Below, in pieces: positions 1 through 9,628 of a stretch of 64,000 bases of DNA; within the stretch, counting starts at the first letter, position 1, and each line of letters opens with the position of its first letter. Source of the DNA: Gammaproteobacteria bacterium. Its GTDB lineage: Bacteria > Pseudomonadota > Gammaproteobacteria > Pseudomonadales > Cellvibrionaceae. Location of the stretch: positions 48,480 through 112,479 of the forward strand of contig SEBV01000019.1 in assembly GCA_004172865.1 (NCBI GenBank). Reading direction: 5' to 3'. A model generated the notes under the pieces. The model ran no database searches, was not told the DNA's origin, and was given only the letters and a program-made list of their open reading frames with translations. A program made the translations under genes and the position numbers.

Positions 1-212
1 TAAGAATTTTATTCTGAAGGCAATATATGTCTATTAACTCATTCAAGATATTCATGATGAATAAATTTTTATAATAGAGACCAGCTATAAATGATCCATA
101 AATATAAACTGCTTCAAAATAGATGTTAATTAGATGAAAGTTGAATTTGTTATTAGCTTTAACTCAAAAAAGCAGTATGGCGCATTTTGTAACTATTCTG
201 GCACATCGATAA

Positions 213-2102
213 CTAATTGCTCGCCGCTTCAATTTCTTCGCTGATTTGCAACCAATTCTCTTCAGTTTCATCTAGCTGCTGTTGAGACTTCGCCTGATCT
301 AAAAGCAACTTCTGCAAATTGGCTTTATTTTTATCATCATAAATGCTGCTGTCACCTAACTGGATTTCAATCTCCGCCAATTTGGCTTGCAGCTTTTCCA
401 TTTGGGTTTCAAGATTTTTTAATTTATTCGTCAAAGGTTTTAATTGCTGACGCTGTGCAGCTGATTGTTGTCGCTGAGCTTTTTTATCGACCTTGGTGTC
501 ACTATCAGGTAAATATTTTTCTTCTACCGCTGCTTGAGCCTGGCGTTGTTGTAACAGCCATTTGTAATAGTCGTCAAGATCGCCATCAAACTCGCTAACT
601 TTCCCATCGGCAACCAACAAAAATTCATCGACTGTGTTACGCAGCAAATGACGATCATGCGAAACAATAATTACTGCACCTTCAAAATCTTGCAATGCCA
701 TGGTCAACGCTTGTCGCATTTCCAAATCGAGATGGTTAGTGGGTTCGTCGAGCAATAATACGTTCGGTTTTTCCCATGCAATAATTGCCAATGCAAGTCG
801 CGCTTTTTCGCCGCCGGAAAAATGTGTGATGGGTTCAAAAGCGCGCACACCGTGAAAATCAAAACTGCCGAGAAAATCACGAATTTCTTGTTCGCGCGCT
901 GTCGGTGTAATTCGTTGAATGTGCAATGCTGCGGAAGCATTGATATCTAGCGCTTCTAATTGATGTTGCGCAAAATAACCTAATTTGAAATGCTCACCAT
1001 TGGTACGCTCGCCCGACATGAGCGGTAATAAACCGGCGAGCGTTTTTACCAAACTGGATTTACCGGCACCATTAGGGCCGAGCAAACCAATGCGTGTTTC
1101 CGCGCGAATCGCCAACTCAACTTTTTCTAAAACACGTTTATCGCCGTAGCCAATATCTGCAGTAGCAATATGCACTAAAGGCACAGACATTTTTTCTGAA
1201 CATTTAAATGTAAATGTAAAAGGCGAATCCACATGCGCAGCGGAAATTTTTTCCATGCGCTCTAATTCTTTTATACGACTCTGCGCTTGACGCGCTTTAG
1301 TAGCGGATGCACGGAAGCGACGAATGTAGCTTTCAACATGCGCAATACGCTCTTGTTGTTTTTCAAACGTGGCTTGTTGCTGCGCTAACTTTTCAGCACG
1401 TTGACGCTCAAAGGATGAATAGTTACCACTATAATTATCAAGTTTTTGTTTTTCGATATTTACAATTCGGTCAACAATATTGTCGAGAAAATCGCGGTCA
1501 TGCGAAATAATAATCAAAGTGCCCGCGTAACGCTTGAGCCATTCTTCAAGCCACAAAGTTGCATCCAAATCCAAATGGTTTGTGGGTTCGTCAAGCAGTA
1601 ATAAATCTGAGGGACACATCAAGGCTTGCGCCAGATTCAAACGGATTCGCCAACCACCGGAAAAATCTGTCACTGGACGCGAATCATCGCCGGCTAAAAA
1701 GCCTAAACCATTTAATAATTGTTGCGCGCGTGCAGGTGCAGAATAGGCGTGAATGTTTTCCATTTCGCCATAAAGCTTCGCGAGCTTTTCGCCATCGTGT
1801 TCATTAACAATTTCGCGTTCAAGGCGACGCAATTCGCTGTCGCCATCCAATACATAATCAAGCGCACTGCGGATAGTGTGGCCAACCTCTTGCGCCATGT
1901 GCGCGACGCGCCATTGTTTGGGAATATCCAGTGTGCCGGTATCGCTGGCGAGTTTACCAAGCAACATTTGGAATAGCGTAGATTTACCGCTGCCATTGGC
2001 GCCAATCAAGCCAATTTTTTGGCCTGGATAAATAGTAAGGTCGGCAGATTCCAATAAGAATTTGGGGCCGCGCTGCAGTGAGATATTTTGTAATTGAATC
2101 AT
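213..2102 (-). CDS. yheS: ABC-F family ATPase (YheS-like)
   Basis: About 629 residues with two ABC ATPase domains and no membrane segments, the ABC-F layout. Domain 1 has Walker A GANGSGKST, signature FSGGW and Walker B LLLDEPTNHLDL; domain 2 has GPNGAGKSS, FSGGEKARLALA and a second LLLDEPTNHLDLE. A charged linker joins them and a coiled coil (LETQMEKLQAKLAEIE) ends the protein. ABC-F proteins act on ribosomes, in translation or antibiotic protection; length and layout fit YheS. The frame is open to 2180, but homology starts at MIQLQNISL, so I use the ATG at 2102. It is divergent from the TIGR02444 gene, as in pseudomonads. The exact ribosomal role is not readable from sequence. Confidence 0.93.
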   Translation of the reverse strand: MIQLQNISLQRGPKFLLESADLTIYPGQKIGLIGANGSGKSTLFQMLLGKLASDTGTLDIPKQWRVAHMAQEVGHTIRSALDYVLDGDSELRRLEREIVNEHDGEKLAKLYGEMENIHAYSAPARAQQLLNGLGFLAGDDSRPVTDFSGGWRIRLNLAQALMCPSDLLLLDEPTNHLDLDATLWLEEWLKRYAGTLIIISHDRDFLDNIVDRIVNIEKQKLDNYSGNYSSFERQRAEKLAQQQATFEKQQERIAHVESYIRRFRASATKARQAQSRIKELERMEKISAAHVDSPFTFTFKCSEKMSVPLVHIATADIGYGDKRVLEKVELAIRAETRIGLLGPNGAGKSSLVKTLAGLLPLMSGERTNGEHFKLGYFAQHQLEALDINASAALHIQRITPTAREQEIRDFLGSFDFHGVRAFEPITHFSGGEKARLALAIIAWEKPNVLLLDEPTNHLDLEMRQALTMALQDFEGAVIIVSHDRHLLRNTVDEFLLVADGKVSEFDGDLDDYYKWLLQQRQAQAAVEEKYLPDSDTKVDKKAQRQQSAAQRQQLKPLTNKLKNLETQMEKLQAKLAEIEIQLGDSSIYDDKNKANLQKLLLDQAKSQQQLDETEENWLQISEEIEAASN

Positions 2103-2202
2103 GGCGCGCATTCTAGCAGACTGTGGACTTACGAATAGTCCTAAATGACCCGCGTTCACGTCCCATATCTTGCAGTTCAACGTACCTAGTATTAATGAAT
2201 TT

Positions 2203-2676
2203 ATGACCTTACCTGAATCATCACAATCGCTCTGGGATTTTGCTTTAGCTTTTTATCGCCAGGCAGAAGTAGCAAAAGCCTGTTTGTATTTGCAAGATGA
2301 ATATCAGGCTAATGTCTGTCTATTGATAGGTTTGAATTGGATGGATACTCGCGGTCAACACCTAACTGAAACAGACTTTGCGAATTTGCAGCTGTATATT
2401 CAAGCGTGGACGCAAGATGTTGTAGCACCATTGCGTAACCTGCGAAGAAAACTGAAATTGCCGTTTGAACATTATGTTCAGGATGAAACCCAAGAACGCG
2501 TGCGGGAATTTATTAAACAAGCGGAATTATTGGCAGAGAAAAAACTGTTGGATGAGATTGAAAGCTGGTCAAAGAAAATTGCGGTAGAAGAAAATAATGC
2601 GGCCTATTCAAATTTGGAAAACTATTTGTTGAGTTTAAATGCAGACCAACATTGGTTGGAGCTATTGCGAAAATAG
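2203..2676 (+). CDS. TIGR02444 family protein
   Basis: A protein of about 157 residues matching the TIGR02444 (DUF2390) family, with the typical opening SLWDFALAFY and a core rich in Leu, Gln and aromatics followed by WTQDVVAPLRNLRRKLK. No signal peptide or membrane segment, so presumably cytoplasmic. Function is unknown. In pseudomonads this family sits between yheS and algP, exactly as here, which supports the call. The frame opens at a TTG at 2170; I prefer the ATG at 2203 because homology begins about there. Neither start has a good Shine-Dalgarno sequence. Confidence 0.85.
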   Translation: MTLPESSQSLWDFALAFYRQAEVAKACLYLQDEYQANVCLLIGLNWMDTRGQHLTETDFANLQLYIQAWTQDVVAPLRNLRRKLKLPFEHYVQDETQERVREFIKQAELLAEKKLLDEIESWSKKIAVEENNAAYSNLENYLLSLNADQHWLELLRK

Positions 2677-2725
2677 CGCGAGTAAGGCGCCTGGTTGAGC
2701 AGCCAAGCGCAATGCGAATTACTAT

Positions 2726-3583
2726 TTATGCGTTGCTATTTTGATCCGGGCTTTCAACGCCTGAATTTCTCGGCTCAGAAATAACATCTGCACTGGGAAC
2801 AGTTTCAACCGGAGCTTCTACTGATTCTACTGATGACAATGGTGCTTCTACAGATTGAGTTACTTCGATCTCTTCATTAATTACGGGCGGAATTTCTACT
2901 GGTTTTTCTTCGGGTGAAACTGCTGTAGATTCATTAGCTTTCGGAGCTGCTTTTTTCACTGGAGTTCTTTTAACAGCTGCTTTCTCTACAGGTTCTTTTT
3001 TAACTGCAGGTTTTTTCACGGGTAGTTTTTTAGCAGGAGCAGTAGCGACAGCCTTTGTTTCTGGTGTAGATGCTACAACTTCAGCCTGCTGTGTTTCATT
3101 TTCTATTTTCTTCTGCGCGTCCTTTTGATTTTTCTTCTCGGCTTTTTTCTCGGCTTTCGCAAGTTTTTTAGCCGTTTTTTTATCTTCTTTTATCACCGCT
3201 TTTTCAGCAGTAGTAAATTTTATTTTCTTAATTTTTTTGCCTGCCAATACACGCCCTACTTTTTTTGAAAATTTTTCGGCAGTTTTTTGTTGAAATTTCA
3301 GCGCGTCCAAAACCTCTAGTGCTTCAGCCAATTTAAGGTTTTGTTCTTCTGCCGTAGCGGTCGCGGTGCGCAAACGATTTTGGGCGGCAATGCTGGTGGT
3401 CGGTTTTGCTGCTAAATCCTGCACCTTACTTTGCGCAAGCTCTGCTGCTTTTTGTGCAGCCAAATAAGATTTTTCGGCATTAGCTAATTGTTGTGCTCGC
3501 GCTTCATCAAGCTGTGCAGTAACTGTGGCAATTTGCTGTTCAATATCGCTAATAGAAGTTGTTGAATTACTGCTTGCGGTCAT
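2726..3583 (-). CDS. AlgP-like Lys/Ala/Pro-rich protein (histone H1-like tail)
   Basis: About 285 residues. The first 100 are predicted coiled coil (SISDIEQQIATVTAQLDEA and onward). The middle, around 105-160, is very Lys-rich (KKIKKIKF, KKLAKAEKKAEKKN). Residues about 175-225 carry KKxPVKKPAVKK-type repeats like histone H1 tails, and the C-terminus turns acidic and Ser/Val/Pro-rich. This matches the architecture of Pseudomonas AlgP (AlgR3), a DNA-binding regulator of alginate genes, and the position between TIGR02444 and an FKBP isomerase is the algP position. Sequence identity in such low-complexity proteins is weak evidence, so function is inferred from architecture and synteny. I take the ATG at 3583 because AGGAA sits 6 nt before it; the ATG at 3589 abuts that site. 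Confidence 0.75.
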   Translation of the reverse strand: MTASSNSTTSISDIEQQIATVTAQLDEARAQQLANAEKSYLAAQKAAELAQSKVQDLAAKPTTSIAAQNRLRTATATAEEQNLKLAEALEVLDALKFQQKTAEKFSKKVGRVLAGKKIKKIKFTTAEKAVIKEDKKTAKKLAKAEKKAEKKNQKDAQKKIENETQQAEVVASTPETKAVATAPAKKLPVKKPAVKKEPVEKAAVKRTPVKKAAPKANESTAVSPEEKPVEIPPVINEEIEVTQSVEAPLSSVESVEAPVETVPSADVISEPRNSGVESPDQNSNA

Positions 3584-4010
3584 GATCATTTCCTATAAAA
3601 CGTTAAGAAGTGGTGTGAAAACACTGAGGGCTAGTGTAGTGCCGAGCGCTAGTAATGTGTATTACAGTCCCGTGACAATTGCAAAAATCATATGATTACT
3701 TCGTAGCATTAAACATTATTGCAACGACTAATAATTACTATGGCTGAATAGAGAGTTTTTCAAGAACTAAAACAGGAGCTAAGAGTCAGAATGCTTCCGG
3801 TTCATTGATAGCACTGGCGTTTTTCAGCGCTGGCCACTAAAAAATGGGCAAAATACCGCACAATTTTAAAGTTTTGGTATACCATTGGCGCCCGTTAGGG
3901 CTGTTACACCAGTGGTATTGCTGCAGGTTGCCCATCACACGCTTGGCTTAGCTTGTTCGGGCAAATATGAGCCAATAATCTTTTATATATGTAATCCACT
4001 AAGGTGCAAA
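3584..4010. other. Intergenic region between algP-like gene and FKBP gene
   Basis: About 430 bases without a supported gene. It holds the divergent promoters. An extended -10-like element, TGGTATACC, lies at 3875-3883 on the plus strand, and AAGGTG at 4001-4006 is the ribosome binding site of the downstream FKBP gene. The frame open from 3885 has no coding character before 4011. Confidence 0.5.
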
Positions 4011-4775
4011 ATGATTAATAAGAAATTAGCAATGATTGGTTTAATGGCTTCTGCAGCCTTGGTTGTAGGCTGTAAAGAAGATGCCAAAAAACAAGATGAC
4101 GGCGCAAAGCTTCAGACTTTGGAACAAAAGGCTAGTTACATCATCGGTCAAGGCATGGGCAAACAATTCAAACAAAGCGATTTTAATTTGGAAACTGACT
4201 CGTTTGTTTTGGCCATCAACGATTTGAAAGCCGGCACTCCAGCGCGTATTTCTGAAGAAGAAAGCCAGAAAATTATGCAAGAGTTGACCGAAGGTTTGAA
4301 GAAGAAGCAAGAAGAGAAAGCTAAGCAACTGAGCGAAACTAACAAAACTGCAGGCGAGAAATTCCTTGCTGAAAACAAAACTAAAGAAGGCGTGCAAACC
4401 ACTGCTAGCGGTCTTCAATATAAAGTGATTACTGCTGGTAACGGCGTAAAACCAAAAGCAACTGATACTGTTAAAGTTCACTACGAAGGTAAGTTGTTGG
4501 ACGGCACTGTATTTGATAGCTCAATCAAGCGCGGCGAGCCAGTTGAATTCCCAGTTAACGGTGTAATTCCTGGTTGGGTTGAAGCTTTGCAATTGATGCC
4601 ACAAGGCTCCAAGTGGGAAGTTTACATTCCATCTGATTTGGCTTACGGCCCAACTGGTCAAGGTCCAACCATTCCACCAGCGTCTACTTTGATCTTCACT
4701 GTTGAATTGTTGGAAGTTAAAGCACCAGCAGCTGAGCCAGCACCAACTGCTCCAGCAAAACCAGCTAAAAAATAA
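4011..4775 (+). CDS. FKBP-type peptidyl-prolyl isomerase, lipoprotein
   Basis: A 254-residue Mip/FkpA-type isomerase. Residues 1-21 are a lipoprotein signal ending in LVVGC (Cys21), so it is probably membrane-anchored in the periplasm. Residues about 35-120 form the helical dimerisation region of FKBP_N (ASYIIGQGMGKQF, then a Lys/Glu-rich helix). The FKBP catalytic domain spans about 130-235 (VKVHYEGKLLDGTVFDSS, PVEFPVNGVIPGW, DLAYGP, LIFTVELLEV). An Ala/Pro-rich tail ends the protein. It catalyses cis-trans isomerisation of Xaa-Pro bonds in folding proteins. The start is set by AAGGTG upstream and by the lipoprotein signal. A UUCG-loop terminator follows at once. Confidence 0.93.
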   Translation: MINKKLAMIGLMASAALVVGCKEDAKKQDDGAKLQTLEQKASYIIGQGMGKQFKQSDFNLETDSFVLAINDLKAGTPARISEEESQKIMQELTEGLKKKQEEKAKQLSETNKTAGEKFLAENKTKEGVQTTASGLQYKVITAGNGVKPKATDTVKVHYEGKLLDGTVFDSSIKRGEPVEFPVNGVIPGWVEALQLMPQGSKWEVYIPSDLAYGPTGQGPTIPPASTLIFTVELLEVKAPAAEPAPTAPAKPAKK

Positions 4776-4793
4776 GTCGAATTTATTCTGCTC

Positions 4794-4823
4794 ATAAAAA
4801 AACCCGCTTCGGCGGGTTTTTTT
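4794..4823. terminator. Bidirectional rho-independent terminator
   Basis: Stem CCCGC (4803-4807), loop TTCG, stem GCGGG (4812-4816), flanked by an A-run on the left and a T-run on the right. It sits between the convergent FKBP gene and rsd and can serve both. Confidence 0.9.
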
Positions 4824-4849
4824 ATGGCGGTAATTTAGTGTTTTAACAC

Positions 4850-5314
4850 TTAACCATTTACCAAATCTCTGTGCGATGTATGCAAAACCGAAATCATACG
4901 GTCTTCTGCACTAAAACGAATTTCTAAAGTTTCACCTAAATGGGAAAGGTCGCTATCGAGACTGCTAAGATCATCGGTTTCAAGATATTTATCATTGAAG
5001 TCGAGCAGCTTTTCCGTGGTGTTATCAACAATCGTAAATAAACGCCCTGCTTCGTGGAGTGCCTCTTCATCATCAAATTCGCGACCTTCTTTAATTAGTT
5101 GGTCGTAAATTTCAAAGTGTCCGGCGGAAACATAATCAACGAGGATTTGGCAGAGATGGCGCAGCTTGTCGCCACGTGCTTCGGAATTGGTTTGGTCGGC
5201 ACCACCGATTGCGCAATATTGGACCAGCATGTCTTGGCGTTCTTGTAACCAGCGGTCGATGATGATGCTAACACCACCCCAGCGTTCTTTAGCGTTTTGA
5301 CAATTTTCTAACAT
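4850..5314 (-). CDS. rsd: Rsd/AlgQ anti-sigma-70 factor
   Basis: A 154-residue all-helical protein of the Rsd/AlgQ family, close to the usual length (about 158). The N-terminal pattern MLENCQNAKERW..IDRWLQERQ matches E. coli Rsd and Pseudomonas AlgQ. Rsd binds the housekeeping sigma factor RpoD when growth slows, freeing RNA polymerase for alternative sigma factors. AGGAAAC lies just before the start. The neighbours (dsbB upstream on the same strand, FKBP and AlgP-like genes next) match the algQ locus of pseudomonads, which strengthens the call. Confidence 0.93.
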   Translation of the reverse strand: MLENCQNAKERWGGVSIIIDRWLQERQDMLVQYCAIGGADQTNSEARGDKLRHLCQILVDYVSAGHFEIYDQLIKEGREFDDEEALHEAGRLFTIVDNTTEKLLDFNDKYLETDDLSSLDSDLSHLGETLEIRFSAEDRMISVLHTSHRDLVNG

Positions 5315-5456
5315 GCTCGGTTTCCTGAATACTGCTTAATGATCGGATTAAGTTTTAATGCCGCACGGCGTTTAGTGCATCACATACATAAAAATTAGAC
5401 GACAACGCCACACGGCTCAAGTCTTGTCGACACAATAGGTCATCTTGCCAAGGGCT

Positions 5457-5960
5457 TCAACTGGCTTTTTGAATTTTTAGGCCACGCACCAATTGCCAAA
5501 TATTGATTAGCGCAAAACCAACGAAGGCAATCAGCGACCATTTTGGCAAACTTAATCCCAGCAGTTTATCCACATGGGCGCAGGTTCCATCGCCTTGCAG
5601 CAACAGCTTCATAGCTTCAAGAAAGGGGAATACCTCAAACATATAAGCGAGACCGGGACCACAGGCAGGTACTTGATCCGCAGGCAAACTTTGCAACCAC
5701 ACTTGATGCTGCGCGAAGTAACCGCCGCCCAAAGCAGCAATTAAACCCAGAATGGCATAAATGATGAGGCCTTTACCGCGCGGATTATGGATCGCGGCGA
5801 TCAATCCCAGAATCCCCACCAAGTCGAAAAAAGCGCGCTGTGTAATGCACAAAGGGCATGGTTCCAACTTCATGACATGCTCCATGTACACACCGCAAAG
5901 AATGGTGAATACACCGCCCGCGAAAAGTAAAAGATTAGTTTGGCGAATCGATGGGATCAT
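5457..5960 (-). CDS. dsbB: Disulfide bond formation protein DsbB
   Basis: A 167-residue inner-membrane protein with four hydrophobic helices. It carries both redox cysteine pairs of the family: the CPLC pair (Cys35, Cys38) and the second periplasmic pair (Cys100 in VPACGPG, Cys127 in GDGTCAH). DsbB reoxidises periplasmic DsbA and passes the electrons to quinone. AGAGG precedes the start. Its place upstream of rsd is the pseudomonad arrangement. Confidence 0.95.
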   Translation of the reverse strand: MIPSIRQTNLLLFAGGVFTILCGVYMEHVMKLEPCPLCITQRAFFDLVGILGLIAAIHNPRGKGLIIYAILGLIAALGGGYFAQHQVWLQSLPADQVPACGPGLAYMFEVFPFLEAMKLLLQGDGTCAHVDKLLGLSLPKWSLIAFVGFALINIWQLVRGLKIQKAS

Positions 5961-6110
5961 GGTGGCCTCTTATTATCGGTAAGGGCCGCTATAGTAAGCA
6001 AAAAGACAAGACAAGAGCCAGATGTTTGCGACAAATCGTCTATGCTGTAGATAAACGTCGCTCTGGTAGCGGTGAAATCTGAACCACATATGCAATAGGT
6101 TGGAATTTTC

Positions 6111-6659
6111 ATGAAGTTAGTGCGTAAATTTGGCGTGGGCATCATCGGCATAACGGCGGGCTTGATGGCGTCGCTCACCCATGCCAGTGAGGGCGGCGAA
6201 TCCTTTAAAGAAGGCGTAAATTACATTTCGATTAAGCCGCCACTGGTGGTGAATTACGGCGGCCCAGGTCGCGTTAAATATATTAAAGCGGAGCTGTCTT
6301 TACGCACAGAAGATGCACATAACGCTGAAGAAGTTTCCCATCACATGCCATTAATTCGCGACACCTTAATTATGCTGATCAGCAGTGTCACCGACGAACA
6401 AATGGCGAGCGGCGAAGGCAAAGAAAAAATGCGCCTTGAAGCTTTGGCAAAAATTAATGAGGCTTTGGAAAAAATTACTCATCCCGCCAGCGCTGAACAC
6501 GAACACGCTGCACCTGCCGACGAACATGCCAAGGAAAAACCTAAAGCTGAAAAAACTAAAAAAGACGAAAAATCAAAAGAAGGTGATGGGAAAAAAGAAG
6601 AACACAAAGGCCCACCAGTAAGCGATTTATTATTTGACAATCTGGTCGTACAGAAATAA
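6111..6659 (+). CDS. FliL-like periplasmic protein, not in a flagellar operon
   Basis: 182 residues: a signal peptide (about 1-26, ending THA|SEG), then a FliL-type domain (about 36-125) with the family pattern VNYISIKPPLVVNYGG, RVKYIKAELSLRT and RDTLIMLIS, then a highly charged Lys/Glu/His tail (about 130-175). FliL proteins act at the flagellar motor and usually have a membrane anchor; here the N-terminus looks like a cleavable signal instead. No flagellar gene lies nearby, so the role may be unrelated to motility. Convergent with the DUF484 gene, sharing a terminator. Confidence 0.75.
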   Translation: MKLVRKFGVGIIGITAGLMASLTHASEGGESFKEGVNYISIKPPLVVNYGGPGRVKYIKAELSLRTEDAHNAEEVSHHMPLIRDTLIMLISSVTDEQMASGEGKEKMRLEALAKINEALEKITHPASAEHEHAAPADEHAKEKPKAEKTKKDEKSKEGDGKKEEHKGPPVSDLLFDNLVVQK

Positions 6660-6670
6660 TTCATACTAAC

Positions 6671-6697
6671 GAAAAAAGGGCCAAGAGGCCCTTTTTT
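6671..6697. terminator. Bidirectional terminator
   Basis: Stem GGGCC (6678-6682), loop AAGA, stem GGCCC (6687-6691) with A-run before and T-run after. It separates the convergent FliL-like and DUF484 genes. Confidence 0.9.
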
Positions 6698-6720
6698 ATT
6701 TCACGATGCTGCGACTTTAT

Positions 6721-7413
6721 TTAACGCGGCAAATGCTTCGGCAAAATTCTATTCAACACTTCTGCGATATAACCCAAAAATAAAGTGCCCATGCTGGAGC
6801 GATAATAATGCGGGTCGCGATTGCCTACGGCGAGTAAACCAAATGCATTACCGTGTACTAGCGGAACCGTAGCGACTGAACCAATTTCATCGGCGTATTT
6901 ACCGAAAATAAATTGCATTTCTTTTTTGCCGAGTGTGCCGCAAATTGCGCGATTACTTTTCAGAATGGTGCCGATATTATCGCGCGCCGATGCAAGTGAA
7001 ACTACGTGCGCCTGGCTACTGGGAATTTTATCGATATTGCCGAAGAAAAATAAACTGGTGTATTGAATGCTGAACTCTTTATCGAAACAATAGTAAAGCG
7101 CGTCGACAATATCGCCCAAATCCTGCCCTTCTAATAAGGTGAGCACAAGGCGTTTGGTTTTATCAAATAATTTATCGTTCTCACGCGCGTTATCGAGCAA
7201 TTTGCTCAGGCGATGGCGCATATCCATATTGCGTTCACGCAATACCGAAATTTGTCGTTCGATAAGCGACACCGCACTGCCGCTTTCGTGGGGCAGTGAC
7301 AGCTCGGCAAGTAAGTCGGGGTAGGCTTCAAAAAAGTGCGTGTTTTCTTGTAAAAAAGCAGCCACTTGTTCTGGCTCTAATGGATCAGCAAGTGTTTTTT
7401 TATTATCGTTCAT
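6721..7413 (-). CDS. DUF484 family protein
   Basis: 230 residues matching the DUF484 family: an N-terminal helical part (EQVAAFLQENTHFFEAYPDLLAELSLPH), a coiled-coil stretch (LIERQISVLRERNMDMRHRL) and a C-terminal GAF-like domain (about 95-225). The function is unknown; the GAF fold suggests ligand sensing. In gammaproteobacteria the gene normally follows dapF and precedes xerC. Here it follows dapF by 15 bases but is the last gene of the operon: xerC is not present downstream. AAGGTGA marks the start. Confidence 0.88.
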   Translation of the reverse strand: MNDNKKTLADPLEPEQVAAFLQENTHFFEAYPDLLAELSLPHESGSAVSLIERQISVLRERNMDMRHRLSKLLDNARENDKLFDKTKRLVLTLLEGQDLGDIVDALYYCFDKEFSIQYTSLFFFGNIDKIPSSQAHVVSLASARDNIGTILKSNRAICGTLGKKEMQFIFGKYADEIGSVATVPLVHGNAFGLLAVGNRDPHYYRSSMGTLFLGYIAEVLNRILPKHLPR

Positions 7414-7428
7414 GCCTGTTCACCTTTT

Positions 7429-8259
7429 TTAAATATTAACTTGTCCGTGAAAAACTGTGGTTGCAGGCCCAGTCATAATGACCGGAAAGCCTTCGCCTGC
7501 CCAAGTGATATGCAAACTACCACCGGGTAAATTAACTTTTACATTTTCATTTAATAAATTGCGCAGACGCCCGGAAACCACAGCAGCGCACGCACCAGTT
7601 CCGCATGCAAGCGTTTCACCGGCGCTGCGCTCGAAGACGCGCAAATCAATTTCAGAATCTGAAATTTTTTGCATGAATCCGACATTCACGCGCTGTGGAA
7701 AACGTTTGTGATGTTCGATGAGCGGACCAAGAATTTCGACCGGCGCTTTGCTGACATTATTGACCAACAAAACCGCATGTGGATTACCCATGGACACTGA
7801 TGAAATTTCAAAACTTTGTCCATCAACATCTAATACATAAGTTGCGGCAGCTGCATCGGCAACGAACGGGATTTCCTGCGGAATTAAACGCGGAATGCCC
7901 ATATCAACCATAACTTCACCTTTATCGGTGATATGCAATTCCATTAAACCGCCCGCGGTTTCTACTTTGATTTTGCGTTTGCCGGTTAATCTGCGCTCAC
8001 GCACAAACACCGCAAAGCAACGCGCGCCGTTACCGCAATTTTCCACTTCAGAACCGTCGCCATTAAAAATGCGATAGCGAAAATCCACGTCAGGATTTTC
8101 AGGATGCTCAACCAATAACACCTGATCGCAACCTATTCCAAAGTTGCGATCCGATAATTGGCGAATTTTTTCGGGCGTTAAACGCACGCTCTGACTTATT
8201 CCATCGATTACGATGAAGTCATTGCCAAGACCGTGCATTTTGCTAAAACGTAAGCGCAT
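7429..8259 (-). CDS. dapF: Diaminopimelate epimerase DapF
   Basis: 276 residues, usual family length. It interconverts LL- and meso-diaminopimelate for lysine and peptidoglycan. Both catalytic cysteines are present: Cys75 in ENCGNGARC and Cys219 in LACGTGACA. The N-terminus [15 protein letters not shown] matches the family start. It lies between lysA and the DUF484 gene on one strand; the three with lptM look like one operon. Confidence 0.97.
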   Translation of the reverse strand: MRLRFSKMHGLGNDFIVIDGISQSVRLTPEKIRQLSDRNFGIGCDQVLLVEHPENPDVDFRYRIFNGDGSEVENCGNGARCFAVFVRERRLTGKRKIKVETAGGLMELHITDKGEVMVDMGIPRLIPQEIPFVADAAAATYVLDVDGQSFEISSVSMGNPHAVLLVNNVSKAPVEILGPLIEHHKRFPQRVNVGFMQKISDSEIDLRVFERSAGETLACGTGACAAVVSGRLRNLLNENVKVNLPGGSLHITWAGEGFPVIMTGPATTVFHGQVNI

Positions 8260-8349
8260 TTCTCATTTCTCGTTTGATTCATTCAAGCGAACTACTAGGT
8301 AAACATTTCACTCATAGTGAGCGCGAAGCTCCAGAATGAACGATAGATG

Positions 8350-9597
8350 TTACTCAGGAATTACTGCTTCACCGCGCAACATATCATCAATAGTTTCGCG
8401 TGCGCGAACCAAATGTATTTGGTCGCCATCAACAATCACTTCAGCCGCACGACCGCGAGTGTTGTAATTGGAACTCATGCTAAAACCGTAAGCGCCTGTA
8501 GACATCATGGAGAGCAAATCGCCGGCTTCAATAGTCAATTCGCGATCTTTACCGAGAAAATCACCGGTTTCGCAAATTGGGCCAACAAGATCCCATTTTT
8601 TGGCTGGCTCGCTGCGCGGTTTTACGGCGCGAATATCTTGCCAGGCTTGATACAGCGACGGGCGAATATTGTCATTCATGGCAGCGTCGATAATCGCAAA
8701 ATTTTTGTGCTCGGTCGGCTTTAAATATAAAACCTTGGTGAGCAACACACCAGCATTGGCGCTGATAGAACGGCCGGGTTCGAACATTAAACTCAGTGGA
8801 CGATCATCCAATTTTGCTTTAATCGCCGCCATATAGTCTGCAACTTCTGGCGGTGTTTCATTGCGATAAGTAACGCCGAGGCCGCCACCCAAATCGAGGT
8901 GATGGATTTTTATTCCGGCAGTCGCCAACTCATCGATCAATGCGAGTACGCGATCAAGTGCATCCAAAAATGGCGTGAGCTGCGTGAGTTGCGAACCGAT
9001 GTGGCAATCCACACCTTGAATCGACAAGCTCGGCACCTGTGCCGCGCGCGCGTAAACCGCTGGCGCGCGTTTGATGTCGATACCGAACTTGTTTTCTTTT
9101 AAACCGGTGGAAATGTAGGGATGAGTGTTGGCATCTACATCGGGATTTACCCGCAGTGAAATATTCGCGACCTTGCCTTTTTCGGCAGCCACTTGCGCGA
9201 GGATTTCCAGCTCGGCTTCGGATTCCACGTTAAAGCAGAAAATACCAACGTCCAGCGCGCGCGCCATTTCTTCGGGGGTTTTACCCACGCCGGAGAACAC
9301 AATTTTGGACGGCGTTCCACCAGCGCGCAATACACGCTCAAGCTCGCCGAGCGACACAATATCGAAACCCGCGCCGAGCTTGGCGAGCAGATTCAAAATG
9401 CCGAGGTTAGAGTTGGCTTTAATTGCATAGCAAATCAGACCGGGATGCGAACCTAGCGCCTGGGAATAAGACAGATAATGTTGCGTAAAGGCAGCACGGC
9501 TATAAACATAAGTGGGCGTGCCAAAACGAGCGGCAACGGCAGCGAGCGGGGTATCTTCTACGTACAGTTCGCCGTTGCGATCAGTAAAATGTTGCAT
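8350..9597 (-). CDS. lysA: Diaminopimelate decarboxylase LysA
   Basis: 415 residues, a PLP enzyme that makes lysine from meso-diaminopimelate. Lys60 in CYAIKANSN is the expected PLP lysine. HIGSQL, GGGLGVTY, EPGRSISANAG and the CETGDF segment of the second active-site half are all present. Upstream partner is lptM, downstream dapF, giving a lysine/cell-wall operon. Full length, with no sign of damage. Confidence 0.97.
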   Translation of the reverse strand: MQHFTDRNGELYVEDTPLAAVAARFGTPTYVYSRAAFTQHYLSYSQALGSHPGLICYAIKANSNLGILNLLAKLGAGFDIVSLGELERVLRAGGTPSKIVFSGVGKTPEEMARALDVGIFCFNVESEAELEILAQVAAEKGKVANISLRVNPDVDANTHPYISTGLKENKFGIDIKRAPAVYARAAQVPSLSIQGVDCHIGSQLTQLTPFLDALDRVLALIDELATAGIKIHHLDLGGGLGVTYRNETPPEVADYMAAIKAKLDDRPLSLMFEPGRSISANAGVLLTKVLYLKPTEHKNFAIIDAAMNDNIRPSLYQAWQDIRAVKPRSEPAKKWDLVGPICETGDFLGKDRELTIEAGDLLSMMSTGAYGFSMSSNYNTRGRAAEVIVDGDQIHLVRARETIDDMLRGEAVIPE

Positions 9598-9628
9598 AAA
9601 AACTCTGTTTACTCAAAAAGGTATGGAT

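Noticed and set aside
1..212. Left-edge region
   Set aside because: AT-rich with no open frame, RNA or hairpin that I can support; probably intergenic.
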